A DNA stretch of 64,000 nt, from the NCBI GenBank assembly GCA_019636385.1, contig JAHBXT010000001.1, positions 1,302,001-1,366,000 of the forward strand. Reading direction: 5' to 3'. Below, piece by piece: positions 28,101 through 36,303 of the stretch; the first letter of the stretch is position 1; each line of letters begins with the position of its first letter. The notes below the pieces were generated by a model that saw only the letters and a list, made by a program, of their open reading frames with translations, searched no databases and was not told the DNA's origin. The stretch comes from Pirellulaceae bacterium (GTDB lineage: Bacteria > Planctomycetota > Planctomycetia > Pirellulales > Pirellulaceae). Both the position numbers and the translations under genes were made by a program.

Positions 28101-29139
28101 CATTCAGGTTAGCGGGATAAGCCCTAATCAGGGATTGATCCGATGATGAATAAGCAGCAAACAGAAAGTCTCCCCAAATGACTGGCTGGTTCGGCATAAA
28201 GGCCGTTTTGACTCCGGTCTCGATGTTAAATGCGCGCGTTCCGATATGCCGCGTATGCAGGTAGAAATGAACTGCGTCGGCTGCCACAAACGAGCCTCCG
28301 CTGCCTTTTCCGCCAGCTTCGATTTCAAAGTACTTGAACCGACCATCCGCGCGCTCAAAAACGGCAGGCACACTGCGGCCACCGGGCACAATTAGATAGT
28401 TTTCCGTGGCCAGTAGTGCACCTTGTGGAGCGACACCCGCAAACGAAGGAGCGCTATGTGGCTGTTTGATGTATTGCGCCCCAGTGCTGTCGTTGACCCA
28501 CCGCAATTGTCCATTCTCAGCATTCAATGCATAGATAAAGGTGCCCATAAATGGCCAAATACTCGCCGCAAAATAGACGGTGTCATCGCGTACCACGGGA
28601 CCGCCTCGCGCTGGCCAAGCTGACGTCAGCCGCCGATTTCCCAACGCGTGTTGTCGGCCTGGCGCACCGCTGAACCGCCAAAGCAATTGGCCATCTTCGG
28701 CGCGCAGGCAGTATAAAAAGCCGTCATCGCTGCACACCAGGACGCGATCGCGCCAGCCAACCGGGGGCAAACGAATCGGAGCCTCAGCAAAAAAGGTCCA
28801 CAGCGGCTGGCCACTGGCGGTGTCCACTGCCAACAACTTGTCTTGATCGTTGAATCCGACGAACATCCTGCCGTCCATAACGATCGGCTCGAAGATTCGA
28901 TCGTAGGGCATCAAATCCTGATTCAGTGGGTCATCCCACACCGGCTCGCGTGGCGCCTGCTGCATGCTCCACAACAGCTGCAAATCGTCTGGCAACTGAT
29001 TGGGCGAAGCCGCCGAGCGCTGAGCGTCGTAACGCCACATCGGCCAATTCTCAGCCGCGCGGCTAACGGAAGTCCACCCGGCGATCAACAGCCCGCAACT
29101 AGCAGCTATGCGGTGAATCGTGTTTACACAGTCGAACAT
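25138..29139 (-). CDS. Large exported PQQ-type beta-propeller protein with an internal methyltransferase-like segment
   Basis: The ATG at 29139 is preferred because AGAGG precedes it by about 9 bases and a signal peptide follows directly (hydrophobic stretch ending SVSRA); a GTG 30 bases upstream is the alternative. The product has 1,333 residues. A first propeller covers about 30-440 with PQQ-like blades (LLAVDTASGQPLWTF, YCLRAEDGQLLWRF, YALNAENGQLRWV). Residues of about 460-625 look like a Rossmann methyltransferase domain (VQLAVVDSNPQRVDAARRQL). A second propeller follows (LSARDVYTGRVLWHRDF, KILDAASGQDRG). The C-terminal part is a beta-rich region of Pirellula-type proteins. No quinone-enzyme active-site motif is clear, so a structural or binding role in the periplasm is more likely than dehydrogenase activity. 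Confidence 0.88.
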   Translation of the reverse strand: MFDCVNTIHRIAASCGLLIAGWTSVSRAAENWPMWRYDAQRSAASPNQLPDDLQLLWSMQQAPREPVWDDPLNQDLMPYDRIFEPIVMDGRMFVGFNDQDKLLAVDTASGQPLWTFFAEAPIRLPPVGWRDRVLVCSDDGFLYCLRAEDGQLLWRFSGAPGRQHALGNRRLTSAWPARGGPVVRDDTVYFAASIWPFMGTFIYALNAENGQLRWVNDSTGAQYIKQPHSAPSFAGVAPQGALLATENYLIVPGGRSVPAVFERADGRFKYFEIEAGGKGSGGSFVAADAVHFYLHTRHIGTRAFNIETGVKTAFMPNQPVIWGDFLFAAYSSSDQSLIRAYPANLNDDKYRDSVWNINAPAMSDLILAGQHLIAADQQTVTVIGLPEVASGKLTGGQIVRQFTAPENIGRLLVADHKLLAVSESGTIYAYGQPATSAVSEQTTTKRSATTQPAEPQSIEAAVVRVQHMIAQTNGEGYAFWFGECDPAFIAAWAQISPFVQLAVVDSNPQRVDAARRQLDALGAYGTKITVHCSVPRSFSPPQNIAHSVFVSEELASQWSDADIQAVYSAVRPFGGAMLIERSDAALIQQTAEHLSKLQLEQAQLTIHPNAVVVRRVGPLPGSADWTHQHGDIANSVKSDDSRVKMPLGILWFGGNSNLDVLPRHGHGPPQQVVAGRLVIQGHNCLSARDVYTGRVLWHRDFDDLGTFDVYYDQTYEDAPLDTKYNQVHIPGANARGTNYVVTEDRIYLVMGNTCKILDAASGQDRGQISMPTDEAGDQLEWGFIGVYDNVLLGGLGFAKYRQRLGLEIDGDKLLKGNKAAFGSKSLDRAASRALLAFDRHSGQLLWRVDAQHSFWHNGIVAGGGKVYCLDRHPAQIEEALKRRGQLNSQSNRILALDAQTGQGLWEVREHVVGTWLGYSQEYDLLLQAGARGSDRLADEIGKGMRVYQAATGSLQWAQDDLSYSGPCILHHQWILTNTNAYSQSAGAFDIRTGQPRMIKNPLTGQLQPWRITRAYGCNQIIASENLLTFRSGAAGYYDLLTDAGTGNIGGFKSGCTSNLIVANGVLNAPDYTRTCSCAYQNQTSLALVHMPDVDVWATNLTATLADADTAIESVGINFGAPGDRRDEDGVLWIEYPHSSGDPPPLSIRLNEGVRFVQQHSSAFLGADNSWVLSSGAVGATHLRIGLITQIQSRPAKSGSRPKESDSDDELPAEVASVTAEVTDSTNNQSVAAHAYDIELYFGTTSELHDGGLPPSFEVRLTDVNQSQQVTMKSTALTAGLDQIQQPAATRSGLHAHCRFENVLLSKELNIELVAKPGNVVISGVRLVRTNKPR

Positions 29140-29242
29140 GCAATCGGCCTCTTTGAGTTTTGTAGCCACGTTCGCCAGAACGCAGGTGGTTATCGTGAGT
29201 GATCACCAAACGCATCCACGTTTGGCGGAAGCAGCAATCGCT

Positions 29243-29277
29243 GGTTGTGGGCGAACCATAGATACGCGCCCACAGCC
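29243..29277 (-). terminator. Stem-loop immediately after the unknown exported protein gene
   Basis: On the minus strand an 11-bp stem (arms 29267-29277 and 29243-29253, one G-T pair) closes a 13-base loop. The stem begins inside the stop codon of the upstream gene. There is no T-tract. It may end or attenuate transcription into the PQQ-propeller gene 100 bases downstream. Confidence 0.4.
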
Positions 29278-30269
29278 TACTTTTTCTTGCCCGGAGGGAT
29301 CGTCAGCAGTTGCGGCGTCGACTGCTCAGCAGGAATCGGATTGCTAACCAGCGTACTGCCCACCGCAGCATCCCAGTCAAAATCTAGCAACAGATCAAAC
29401 CCTGGATTTTGTTCTTTGACCTGACAGGAACACGGTCCGATGATGAATTTCGAGGCGATGTGAATCACTTCACCTGCAATTCCTTTACCGACCAGCGCGT
29501 AGAGTACGATGCCGCGACCAAACACCGGAAAGGCGATCGGTTCATCGGGGTAATCGCGCAAGTCTTCCTCGCTGTTCAGCAAACAGTCAATCAGGAACTT
29601 CTCGGCGGGATCCTGACGACTCACCGTAATCACCGAGAAGGCAAGACGCAACTTGATCTTGGTTTGTTCCAAGACTTGCGGTTCCACTTCCAGTGCATCC
29701 GCTGTGGGCAGCTCCAGCTTCTGTGCATCGGCTTCCAATTGCTGCTCAAGCGTGTTGAGCGCCTGAGCGTCTTTTTGAGCGTCTCCCGACTGAACCAGTA
29801 TCCAAACAGCGGATTGGCCATCGGTTAATCGTCGCGTGAGCTCGCGGCGCACCGGTGAATTCAGCACATAGCTGACGCCTTCAGCGGTCAGTGGACAGGC
29901 ATGCGCTTGTTGATCTAAGGACGACCTTTTGGGATATAGCGTTACCAGGATGGGCGCTTTGTCGGGCTGGCTGTAAGTCTTCCATAGTTCCAAAATACTT
30001 GGATCGCTTGTGTTGGTGATGTCGACCTGCTGAACATCAACGACGGAGGGGCGATCGCTATTGCCGCTCAGTCTCGAGATTTCTTGCGCCAAGTCGCTGG
30101 CTAGCGGACCATGACTGAGGGCCAGCACGCGGTAACGATCAGGATTCCAACGTTCGAGGGCATAGCGGAACACCGGGACTTGACAGGCCACTGCAATACT
30201 GAGCAGACTCAACCAAGCGCAGACCAAAATCAACGCAACTCGACCATAATACCCATTGCTTCTAATCAT
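29277..30269 (-). CDS. Planctomycete conserved exported or membrane-anchored protein of unknown function
   Basis: The ATG at 30269 is preferred over 30317 because a hydrophobic signal segment (residues 10-30, RVALILVCAWLSLLSIAVAC) then lies at the N-terminus; the segment ends in a Cys that could be a weak lipobox. It is followed by VPVFRYALERWNPDRYRV, a motif I associate with a planctomycete-only family of unknown role. The 330 residues contain a Ser/Asp-rich middle and a region of about 150-210 that may form a coiled coil. No enzyme motif is seen. It is transcribed divergently from the NifS-like gene and lies about 140 bases upstream of the large PQQ-propeller gene, possibly one transcription unit. 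Confidence 0.75.
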   Translation of the reverse strand: MIRSNGYYGRVALILVCAWLSLLSIAVACQVPVFRYALERWNPDRYRVLALSHGPLASDLAQEISRLSGNSDRPSVVDVQQVDITNTSDPSILELWKTYSQPDKAPILVTLYPKRSSLDQQAHACPLTAEGVSYVLNSPVRRELTRRLTDGQSAVWILVQSGDAQKDAQALNTLEQQLEADAQKLELPTADALEVEPQVLEQTKIKLRLAFSVITVSRQDPAEKFLIDCLLNSEEDLRDYPDEPIAFPVFGRGIVLYALVGKGIAGEVIHIASKFIIGPCSCQVKEQNPGFDLLLDFDWDAAVGSTLVSNPIPAEQSTPQLLTIPPGKKK

Positions 30270-30629
30270 AGAATCACGCCATGTTAAGTAGCTATCCTCG
30301 CCAGTGAGTGGGGCCATGCCTTGCCACGGTCTGGCGACCCTGGGCTACGCAAAACCTCTCACGACCACAGCTGCGGCAAACTGGTTTCCAACCCTCGCGT
30401 TTCCGCTCAAATGCTGGCCTCGAAACTTACCCAAAACATTGTACACACCGCCTTAGGTGGGCGGTAGTTGCGGAGTCTGGGCTGGCCTACAGGCCGGACA
30501 ATCGAAACAGACTGACGGGACAGGTCTGTTTTTGACTCGTCCCGTCAGTGTAGGCAGACGACAGATGGGGTCAGCCCAATTTAGATGGAATGCAGTTGAT
30601 TCACTTCAATTGATTGGCGACCGAGTTCG
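30270..30629. other. Divergent promoter region without a gene
   Basis: About 360 bases separate the unknown exported protein gene (minus) from the NifS-like gene (plus). No coding frame is convincing. The notable structure is a nested set of inverted repeats at 30485-30559, listed separately. Confidence 0.5.
30511..30549. promoter_or_regulatory. Long inverted repeat in a divergent intergenic region
   Basis: ACTGACGGGAC (30511-30521) is perfectly inverted as GTCCCGTCAGT (30539-30549) with a 17-base spacer. A second, overlapping pair links GCCTACA (30485-30491) and TGTAGGC (30549-30555). A third pairs GTCTG (30524-30528) with CAGAC (30555-30559). The position between divergent genes fits an operator or an RNA leader structure about 80 bases before the NifS-like start. 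Confidence 0.4.
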
Positions 30630-31796
30630 ATGCACCCCATTTACCTTGACCATGCTACGACCACGCCCGTGTTGGCCAGCGTCCGTGATAGCATGCTACC
30701 GTTCTTAGGTGATCTATATGGTCATCCGTCCAGCAACCACTGGAGCGGTCGGGCTGCTGCAGAAGCGATCGAGGATGCGCGAAGCCATCTGGCCAGCCTG
30801 CTGGACTGTCACCCTAATGAAATTATCTTTACGTCTGGCGGCACCGAAAGCATCAATCTTGGACTCTTAGGGGTCGCTCGGGCCATCGGCCCAGCTATCG
30901 ATGCTCCACACTGCATTATTTCCAATCTGGAACATGCGGCCGTCCGACAGACATGTGCGCAAATGGAGCGCGAAGGCTGGCAGGTATCGATCGTGCGCTG
31001 CAATCGTCACGGGCTGGTGGAACCCGATCAAGTGGAAGAAGTCCTGTGTTCTCAGACGCGCATCGTCTCGATCACTCACGCTAGCCACCAGCTCGGCACC
31101 GTCCAACCGATCGCTGATATCTCCAAGCTATGTTTTGACAGAGACATCCTACTACACACCGACGCCTCGCAAACGGTGGGCAAGATCGACTGCCGCACAA
31201 CTCAGTTGAATGTTGACCTGTTGAGTCTGAGTGGACACAAGTTTCACGCGCCCAAAGGTATCGGCGCGCTGTATGTCAGACTGGGCGTACCGCTGGAGAA
31301 TATGCTGCACGGCGAGGGACACGAAGCCGGATTGCGACCCGGTACACCCAACGTCGCGGCCATCGCTGGGCTGGGGCAGGCTGCTAAATTGGCACAGGCC
31401 GGTCTGGTAGCATCGATCGAGCGCCTGAGCGCACTGAGTAAGAATTTTCATGAACAATTGCAGACGCTGATCGGTAGACCCGTGCGATGGCTGTGCGATT
31501 CGTCCGAGCGACTGCCGGGCATCATGGCCTTGGAGTTCCCCGGCGTTACGGCTCATCAGTTACAACATAGGCTGCCCGAAATCTGCTTGGGACCAACCTT
31601 TACCGACAACGGAAAACGGACGACTCCACAAACCGACGCTTGGGCAGCCCTGGGACTGACGGAATCGCAAATCGCCAGCGTGGTACGCATCTCCATCGGT
31701 TGGACCACAAGCCAAGAAGAGCTGGATCGAGCAGCGCCCATGATCGCCTCGGCCTACGATTCGCTGCTGTCCGATTTATCCATCTCGGATTGCTGA
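30630..31796 (+). CDS. NifS/IscS-like class V aminotransferase lacking the usual catalytic cysteine
   Basis: The 388-residue PLP enzyme has the cysteine desulfurase fold and motifs. These include YLDHATTTP at the N-terminus, TSGGTESIN (68-77), His102 in LEHAAVR for PLP stacking, HTDASQ (176-181) and the PLP lysine Lys204 in SLSGHKFHAPKG. In IscS-type enzymes a Cys-containing SGSAC loop precedes the R/A-ALGL segment; here that stretch reads TFTDNGKRTTP (323-333), with no Cys. The nearest is Cys319. The normal THANNE stretch is also altered, to THASHQ (149-154). It therefore may not be a desulfurase, and another cysteine or amino-acid lyase or an aminotransferase-like role is possible. Its 3' end overlaps the convergent membrane protein gene by 43 bases. 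Confidence 0.85.
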   Translation: MHPIYLDHATTTPVLASVRDSMLPFLGDLYGHPSSNHWSGRAAAEAIEDARSHLASLLDCHPNEIIFTSGGTESINLGLLGVARAIGPAIDAPHCIISNLEHAAVRQTCAQMEREGWQVSIVRCNRHGLVEPDQVEEVLCSQTRIVSITHASHQLGTVQPIADISKLCFDRDILLHTDASQTVGKIDCRTTQLNVDLLSLSGHKFHAPKGIGALYVRLGVPLENMLHGEGHEAGLRPGTPNVAAIAGLGQAAKLAQAGLVASIERLSALSKNFHEQLQTLIGRPVRWLCDSSERLPGIMALEFPGVTAHQLQHRLPEICLGPTFTDNGKRTTPQTDAWAALGLTESQIASVVRISIGWTTSQEELDRAAPMIASAYDSLLSDLSISDC

Positions 31797-32866
31797 GCTT
31801 CCGCGGGTTGCGAGGTAGTTGGAATTTGTGGCGGATGCTTTTCGATCGCTGACTCTGGCTGGTAAACTTCGTCTAGAGGCGTGCCGTCAACGCTGCGCCG
31901 CAGAATTAAATAGATGGCAACCGACGCGGACCAGAAAAAGCTGAATCCGTAAGCCAGCACCAGATTTTCAGCCAGCCAGCCTCCAGCTTGCAAATAGCGA
32001 TTCGCATCGTCAGCCAGACCGCCAACCGACCACCTGTAGGTTGCGGAAATGAATCCCCAACCGGCCTGCACTGTCCATTGCACCAGCAGCGCACCTACTT
32101 GCCCTAGGCCGCCGAGGGCTACTACAAGCAACGCGACAACAACCGGCCTTTGAAAGATGTAGGCATTGGATCGACTAAAACCTTCAAAAGCGTCCGCCTT
32201 GTTTTCGATGCTGATGGCACAAATGCTCAGCGGAACCCCGATCAGCAAGCTAATCAACAATCGGCCGACAGCGAACATCAACGGAATGCTCAACACAATC
32301 AGCAGCACTCCTGTGACCGCCGCTGCCACATCTCCCAAGCGCGAAGCCCAACCGAGAATGACAATCGGCAGCAGCAGACAAAGCAGTGCAACGAAGTGCA
32401 TTGCAATCGCCCAAAAAAAACTCATCCAGCGACTGGCGATGACCTTGGCAGTTCGTCCCCAGTCGGCAATGGTTCGCTGGCCTAATTCGACGGCCGCGCG
32501 CCGCGCCAACAGTCCGCCCAATAGCGCCCCAACCATTCCGATCCACACCAGGCAAAACGAAGCATAGGCCAACTGCTGGATGGACAGCGTGGGAAGATTG
32601 TCTATCCATTGAGGCACTGGCCAATGGATTCCGTATCGTTCGGACCAGACTAGCACACTACCCCAATCGTAACCTGGCGAAAACCAGCGCTCGGCTAGGC
32701 CTACCCCTTGTTGAATCAGTAGGACCGCCACCAAGCTCACAAACAGACTCGTCATGCGTACCGCCGGGTGAATCGCCCGGGTTATCGGGTACCACCACCA
32801 GGCAGACCGATCCCAGTCGATTTCAGCTCGCGATACTACGCGATCTTCAAAAGGAGTTTCTTCCAT
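31754..32866 (-). CDS. Multi-pass membrane protein of unknown function
   Basis: The 370 residues contain about six or seven hydrophobic segments: near residues 35-55, 95-120, 145-175, 180-220, 240-265 and 295-325. Polar N- and C-termini flank them. The N-terminal YPITRAIHPAVR and the C-terminal Pro/Gln/Ser-rich tail are probably cytoplasmic. No transporter signature, nucleotide-binding motif or catalytic motif is visible, so no family is assigned. The gene is convergent with the NifS-like gene and the two overlap by 43 bases at their 3' ends. The YacG gene lies upstream on the same strand after about 80 bases, so co-transcription is possible. Confidence 0.82.
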   Translation of the reverse strand: MEETPFEDRVVSRAEIDWDRSAWWWYPITRAIHPAVRMTSLFVSLVAVLLIQQGVGLAERWFSPGYDWGSVLVWSERYGIHWPVPQWIDNLPTLSIQQLAYASFCLVWIGMVGALLGGLLARRAAVELGQRTIADWGRTAKVIASRWMSFFWAIAMHFVALLCLLLPIVILGWASRLGDVAAAVTGVLLIVLSIPLMFAVGRLLISLLIGVPLSICAISIENKADAFEGFSRSNAYIFQRPVVVALLVVALGGLGQVGALLVQWTVQAGWGFISATYRWSVGGLADDANRYLQAGGWLAENLVLAYGFSFFWSASVAIYLILRRSVDGTPLDEVYQPESAIEKHPPQIPTTSQPAEAQQSEMDKSDSSES

Positions 32867-32949
32867 TGGTGACTCGGTTCCAATCTGATGTTACCAGGAT
32901 TCTACGTTCCGGCGAACGTAGCTGCGACTAACTCAAACTGATCAAAGCA

Positions 32950-33213
32950 CTACGCGTCGTGCCAACCCGGAGGCAACGCCGGTCTTCCCGTCGGCGGAGC
33001 CTTCGAATCTTCTTGTTGAGACTGGCAGGGTACCGCAACCTCCTCGTTTAGCCAACGCCCCAAGTCGATCATCCGGCAGCGATCGCTGCAAAATGGCATG
33101 CAATGCTGGGCTTGCTGCTGGTCCACGAACATGTCGCAGCTTGGGCAACGCGGGCGGCGTATTTCAGAATTCGGTATCAGCGGTTCGTTGGGGTGTTGAT
33201 GGTACTTCTCCAT
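32950..33213 (-). CDS. yacG: YacG-like zinc protein (DNA gyrase inhibitor family)
   Basis: This small protein of 87 residues shows the YacG signature. One zinc knuckle is CPSC (Cys23, Cys26) and the other FCSDRC (Cys42, Cys46), followed directly by RMIDLGRWLNEE. In Escherichia coli YacG binds GyrB and inhibits gyrase. The N-terminal 20 residues and the Pro-rich tail (PPTGRPALPPGW) are extra compared with the roughly 65-residue E. coli protein. It lies upstream of the membrane protein gene on the minus strand and is divergent from the small plus-strand gene. Confidence 0.88.
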   Translation of the reverse strand: MEKYHQHPNEPLIPNSEIRRPRCPSCDMFVDQQQAQHCMPFCSDRCRMIDLGRWLNEEVAVPCQSQQEDSKAPPTGRPALPPGWHDA

Positions 33214-33457
33214 CGGTCGGCTCGTTTCTGTTCTGCTGATTCTTCGATGAACCCAAGCTAGCTTTTTCGCAAAGCGACATTGGAAGGCATCTATTTTCCA
33301 TGGATCAACCAGCAGCCGAAGATGGCCACCAGGGAAATTTGCGATTTTTTTGAAGGTTTGACCTAACGTGTCCAGGGTCTTGCGAAACTGGCTTCAGCCG
33401 ATCGACGATTGGCCGATGCGCATGTTCGTCCTGAGTTTTTTGGAAAGCACTTCAACC

Positions 33458-33793
33458 ATGTCACTTTCACTCACCACTCTGCGGTCGACTACCCCCAGGC
33501 AACTGGAATTCGCTTGGACCGATTTGGATTCGTCTTGGCAGGCTGACCAACGAGTCCCGGTGAATCCGCGCCCCAGGTTACCAGTGCATATCGTTCGCAA
33601 GCAACCATTCGCCAAGGCAGCAACGACTAGCTCCGCATCCCAAGCCAAAACGCGCCAACCTGTCCAACTGGATCGTTCGGTCAGAATTGGCCAAGCTCGC
33701 ATGGGTACCTTGATGCTGAATTTGCTTAGAAGCTACGGCATCACCGAGGAAGAAATCGCCCTGGGCATCGCCAATTACGCTGGCGATGCCTGA
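33458..33793 (+). CDS. Small protein of unknown function
   Basis: I choose the ATG at 33458 (111 residues) because GGAAAG lies about 10 bases upstream; a longer frame from 33368 adds 30 residues of less protein-like sequence. The N-terminal two thirds are Ser/Thr/Arg/Pro-rich and probably disordered. The last 40 residues (IGQARMGTLMLNLLRSYGI and on) form a plausible amphipathic helix pair, which may be the conserved part. No signal peptide or known domain is seen. It stands alone between the YacG gene (divergent) and the alcohol dehydrogenase gene. Confidence 0.6.
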   Translation: MSLSLTTLRSTTPRQLEFAWTDLDSSWQADQRVPVNPRPRLPVHIVRKQPFAKAATTSSASQAKTRQPVQLDRSVRIGQARMGTLMLNLLRSYGITEEEIALGIANYAGDA

Positions 33794-33943
33794 TCAGAAC
33801 CTGCTGCTAGGGGGATACGTTTATCAGATACCTTTGGACTACAATAGGGCGGCTGCAACCGCAACAGGGGGATACGCCGAACCCATGCTGTAAACGATCG
33901 CGGTTGGCTGGTTGGTTCTATAACACGGTCCGAATTCCGACGC

Positions 33944-35143
33944 ATGCACAGTATCGACTTTCAGCATCCAACGCGGCTCGTCTTCGGCCAGGGCTCGGTC
34001 GCTCGACTGGGGGAATTTGCCACCGAACTGTGTGCGACACGAGTCCTACTGGTTAGCGATGCCGGGGTCGTGGCGGCCGGACATCATGAGCGAGCAGTCC
34101 AGTTATTGAAAGCTGCGGGCCTACATGTCCAGTCCTTTCTAGATGTCCACGAGAACCCATCGACGGTTGATGTTCAGGCGGGCGCAGAGTTTGCCCGACA
34201 GGTCCAACCCGATTTACTCATTGGCCTGGGCGGCGGAAGTTCGATGGACTGCGCCAAAGGCATCAATTTTCTGTACTCTTGCGGCGGCACCATGGAAGAC
34301 TATTGGGGTGTGGGTAAGGCCACCGGGCCGCTGCTGCCGATGGTCGCCGTGCCAACCACGGCCGGAACTGGTAGCGAAGCACAATCCTTCGCGCTGATCA
34401 GTCAACACGCTACCGGGCGAAAAATGGCTTGCGGCGACCGGCGGGCTGCCTGCCGTATCGCTGTCTTGGATCCCGAGCTGACTGTCACTCAACCGCCTCG
34501 CGTGACCGCGTTGACCGGGATTGACGCCATCAGTCACGCGCTGGAATCTTACGTGTGTAAGCGCCGCAATCCGCTCAGCACCTGCTATAGTCGCCAGGCT
34601 TGGCAATTGCTCAGCCACGGCTTTCCAATCGTCTTGCAGCACCCATCAGACTTGGAGGCTCGGGGCCAGGTTCAGTTGGGGGCCTTTTTCGCGGGACTGG
34701 CCATCGAGACCAGCATGTTAGGGGCGGCGCACGCACTTGCCAATCCGCTCACCGCACAGTTTGGAGTAACCCACGGGCAGGCGGTAGGCATGATGCTGCC
34801 TCAAGTCATTCGTTTCAACGGTACCGAAGTTGCTGGGTGGTACGACGACTTGTGGCATGATGCTTCGCGGACCGAGTTGGGACGAAAGTGCAACCGCGAT
34901 CTAGCCAGCCTCAAAGGTCCGGCGGGCAGCGTGGAATGTTTGGCCGAACTCGTGGGACGACTGGTTCGCCTGGCAGGATTAGAAACAGAACTGCAACGTC
35001 TAGGCGTGGCCGAAGATTCATTAGACGCACTGGCGCGCGATGCTACCGATCAATGGACGGGAGCATTCAATCCCCGCTCACTAACTGAAGCCGATTTTCG
35101 TGAAATCTACCTGCAAACGATGGCGCGGCGCGAAGCGAGTTAG
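33944..35143 (+). CDS. Iron-dependent alcohol dehydrogenase
   Basis: This 399-residue member of the group III (iron-containing) alcohol dehydrogenases reduces or oxidises a short alcohol/aldehyde with NAD(P). The nucleotide-binding motif GGGSSMDCAKG is near residue 97 and the coenzyme loop PTTAGTGSEAQ near residue 138. Metal ligands are present in order: Asp and His in GIDAISHALE, His in AAHALANP, and His in VTHGQAVG. Length matches the family. The small PQQ-propeller gene begins just 15 bases after the stop, so both are probably co-transcribed. Substrate cannot be told from the sequence. Confidence 0.92.
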   Translation: MHSIDFQHPTRLVFGQGSVARLGEFATELCATRVLLVSDAGVVAAGHHERAVQLLKAAGLHVQSFLDVHENPSTVDVQAGAEFARQVQPDLLIGLGGGSSMDCAKGINFLYSCGGTMEDYWGVGKATGPLLPMVAVPTTAGTGSEAQSFALISQHATGRKMACGDRRAACRIAVLDPELTVTQPPRVTALTGIDAISHALESYVCKRRNPLSTCYSRQAWQLLSHGFPIVLQHPSDLEARGQVQLGAFFAGLAIETSMLGAAHALANPLTAQFGVTHGQAVGMMLPQVIRFNGTEVAGWYDDLWHDASRTELGRKCNRDLASLKGPAGSVECLAELVGRLVRLAGLETELQRLGVAEDSLDALARDATDQWTGAFNPRSLTEADFREIYLQTMARREAS

Positions 35144-35158
35144 AAGGTGTTAAAAAAG

Positions 35159-36286
35159 ATGGGTAATTGGCAATTGTTCAATGGATGGTTGACCCTTGCG
35201 ACTTGGTTGCTGATCGGATGGTCTCAGATAACCACCGCCGACTGGCCATTGCCACGGGGCACGGCCGAGGGCACGGGAGCGACCGCCGAAGTACTGGCCG
35301 ATCAACTGGAGCTGTTGTGGGAGCATCGACAGGGAGGGCTCGGGTTCGATTCCGGGCCGATCATTGCCGCAGGTAAAGTATTTGCGGCCGACGCGGACGG
35401 GAATTTGCTAGCTCTGAATTTGGACACTGGCCAGGTGGTGTGGAAACTCAAACTGGACACTGGGTTCATGTCTTCACCAGCCTACCATGAACAAACCATC
35501 TACATCGGCGATTTGGATGGCGTTATTCGAGCGCATAACGCCCATACGGGCCAAGAGCTGTGGAGCTACAATGCAGAGCGCGAAATTGATGCGGGGGGGA
35601 ATTTTTTTGGTGACAGTTTGCTAATGACCTCGCAAAGCGGCAGCCTGCTGGCCATCGATCGCCGCAACGGGCGGTTGCTGTGGCGATACGACACCGAAGA
35701 TCAGCTTCAATGCGGGCCGACGCTAGCAGGTCATTTGACGTTTCTGGGTGGCTGCGATCAACACTTGCATATCGTTGATGTGCGAACCGGTCAGTCGGCC
35801 ACTGACAAAATACCGATCCAAGCACCCACCGGCAGCACACCCAGCATCAGTGACCAAGTGGTATTGGTCCCCAACCACAAAGGTCAGATCTGGGCGTTCG
35901 CAACCAACACCTTTCGTCCGCTGTGGATGTTCGAAGATTCAAAACTGGCCAACGAGTTCCGCAACAATGTGGCGGTGGCAGACGGACTGGTGGTTGCCGC
36001 CAGTGGGAATCGCCGGCTGTTTGCGTTGGATATGAAAACTGGAGATGTTGTCTGGCAACAGACATTGCGCAGGCGGGTCGAATCATCACCGGTGATTGCT
36101 GGTGACAAAGTCGCGGTGGCCGGTTCTGATGGTCGCATAATGCTGTTGGAACTAAAAACTGGCACGGAAGTGTGGAGCTTCGAAGTCAAAGGATCGTTTC
36201 TAGGCTCACCTGCCGTGGCGCACGGCAAGCTGGTGGTGGCTTCGGATCGTGGTGATATCTTGTGCTTCGGTTCGCCATCGTCCTGA
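35159..36286 (+). CDS. Exported PQQ-type beta-propeller protein (BamB-like fold)
   Basis: The product has 375 residues from the ATG at 35159, which sits 11 bases after AGAAGG; a GTG at 35147 overlaps that ribosome site and is less likely. An N-terminal signal segment (WLTLATWLLIGWSQITTA) is followed by PLPRG and about seven PQQ-like blades: LLALNLDTGQVVWKL, IRAHNAHTGQELWSY, LLAIDRRNGRLLWRY, LFALDMKTGDVVWQQ and LLELKTGTEVWSFEV. BamB-type proteins assemble outer-membrane proteins, but many planctomycete paralogues have no known role. It is directly downstream of the iron alcohol dehydrogenase gene. Quinone binding is not shown by any motif. Confidence 0.88.
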   Translation: MGNWQLFNGWLTLATWLLIGWSQITTADWPLPRGTAEGTGATAEVLADQLELLWEHRQGGLGFDSGPIIAAGKVFAADADGNLLALNLDTGQVVWKLKLDTGFMSSPAYHEQTIYIGDLDGVIRAHNAHTGQELWSYNAEREIDAGGNFFGDSLLMTSQSGSLLAIDRRNGRLLWRYDTEDQLQCGPTLAGHLTFLGGCDQHLHIVDVRTGQSATDKIPIQAPTGSTPSISDQVVLVPNHKGQIWAFATNTFRPLWMFEDSKLANEFRNNVAVADGLVVAASGNRRLFALDMKTGDVVWQQTLRRRVESSPVIAGDKVAVAGSDGRIMLLELKTGTEVWSFEVKGSFLGSPAVAHGKLVVASDRGDILCFGSPSS

Positions 36287-36303
36287 CCCGGAATTTCCTA
36301 GCT

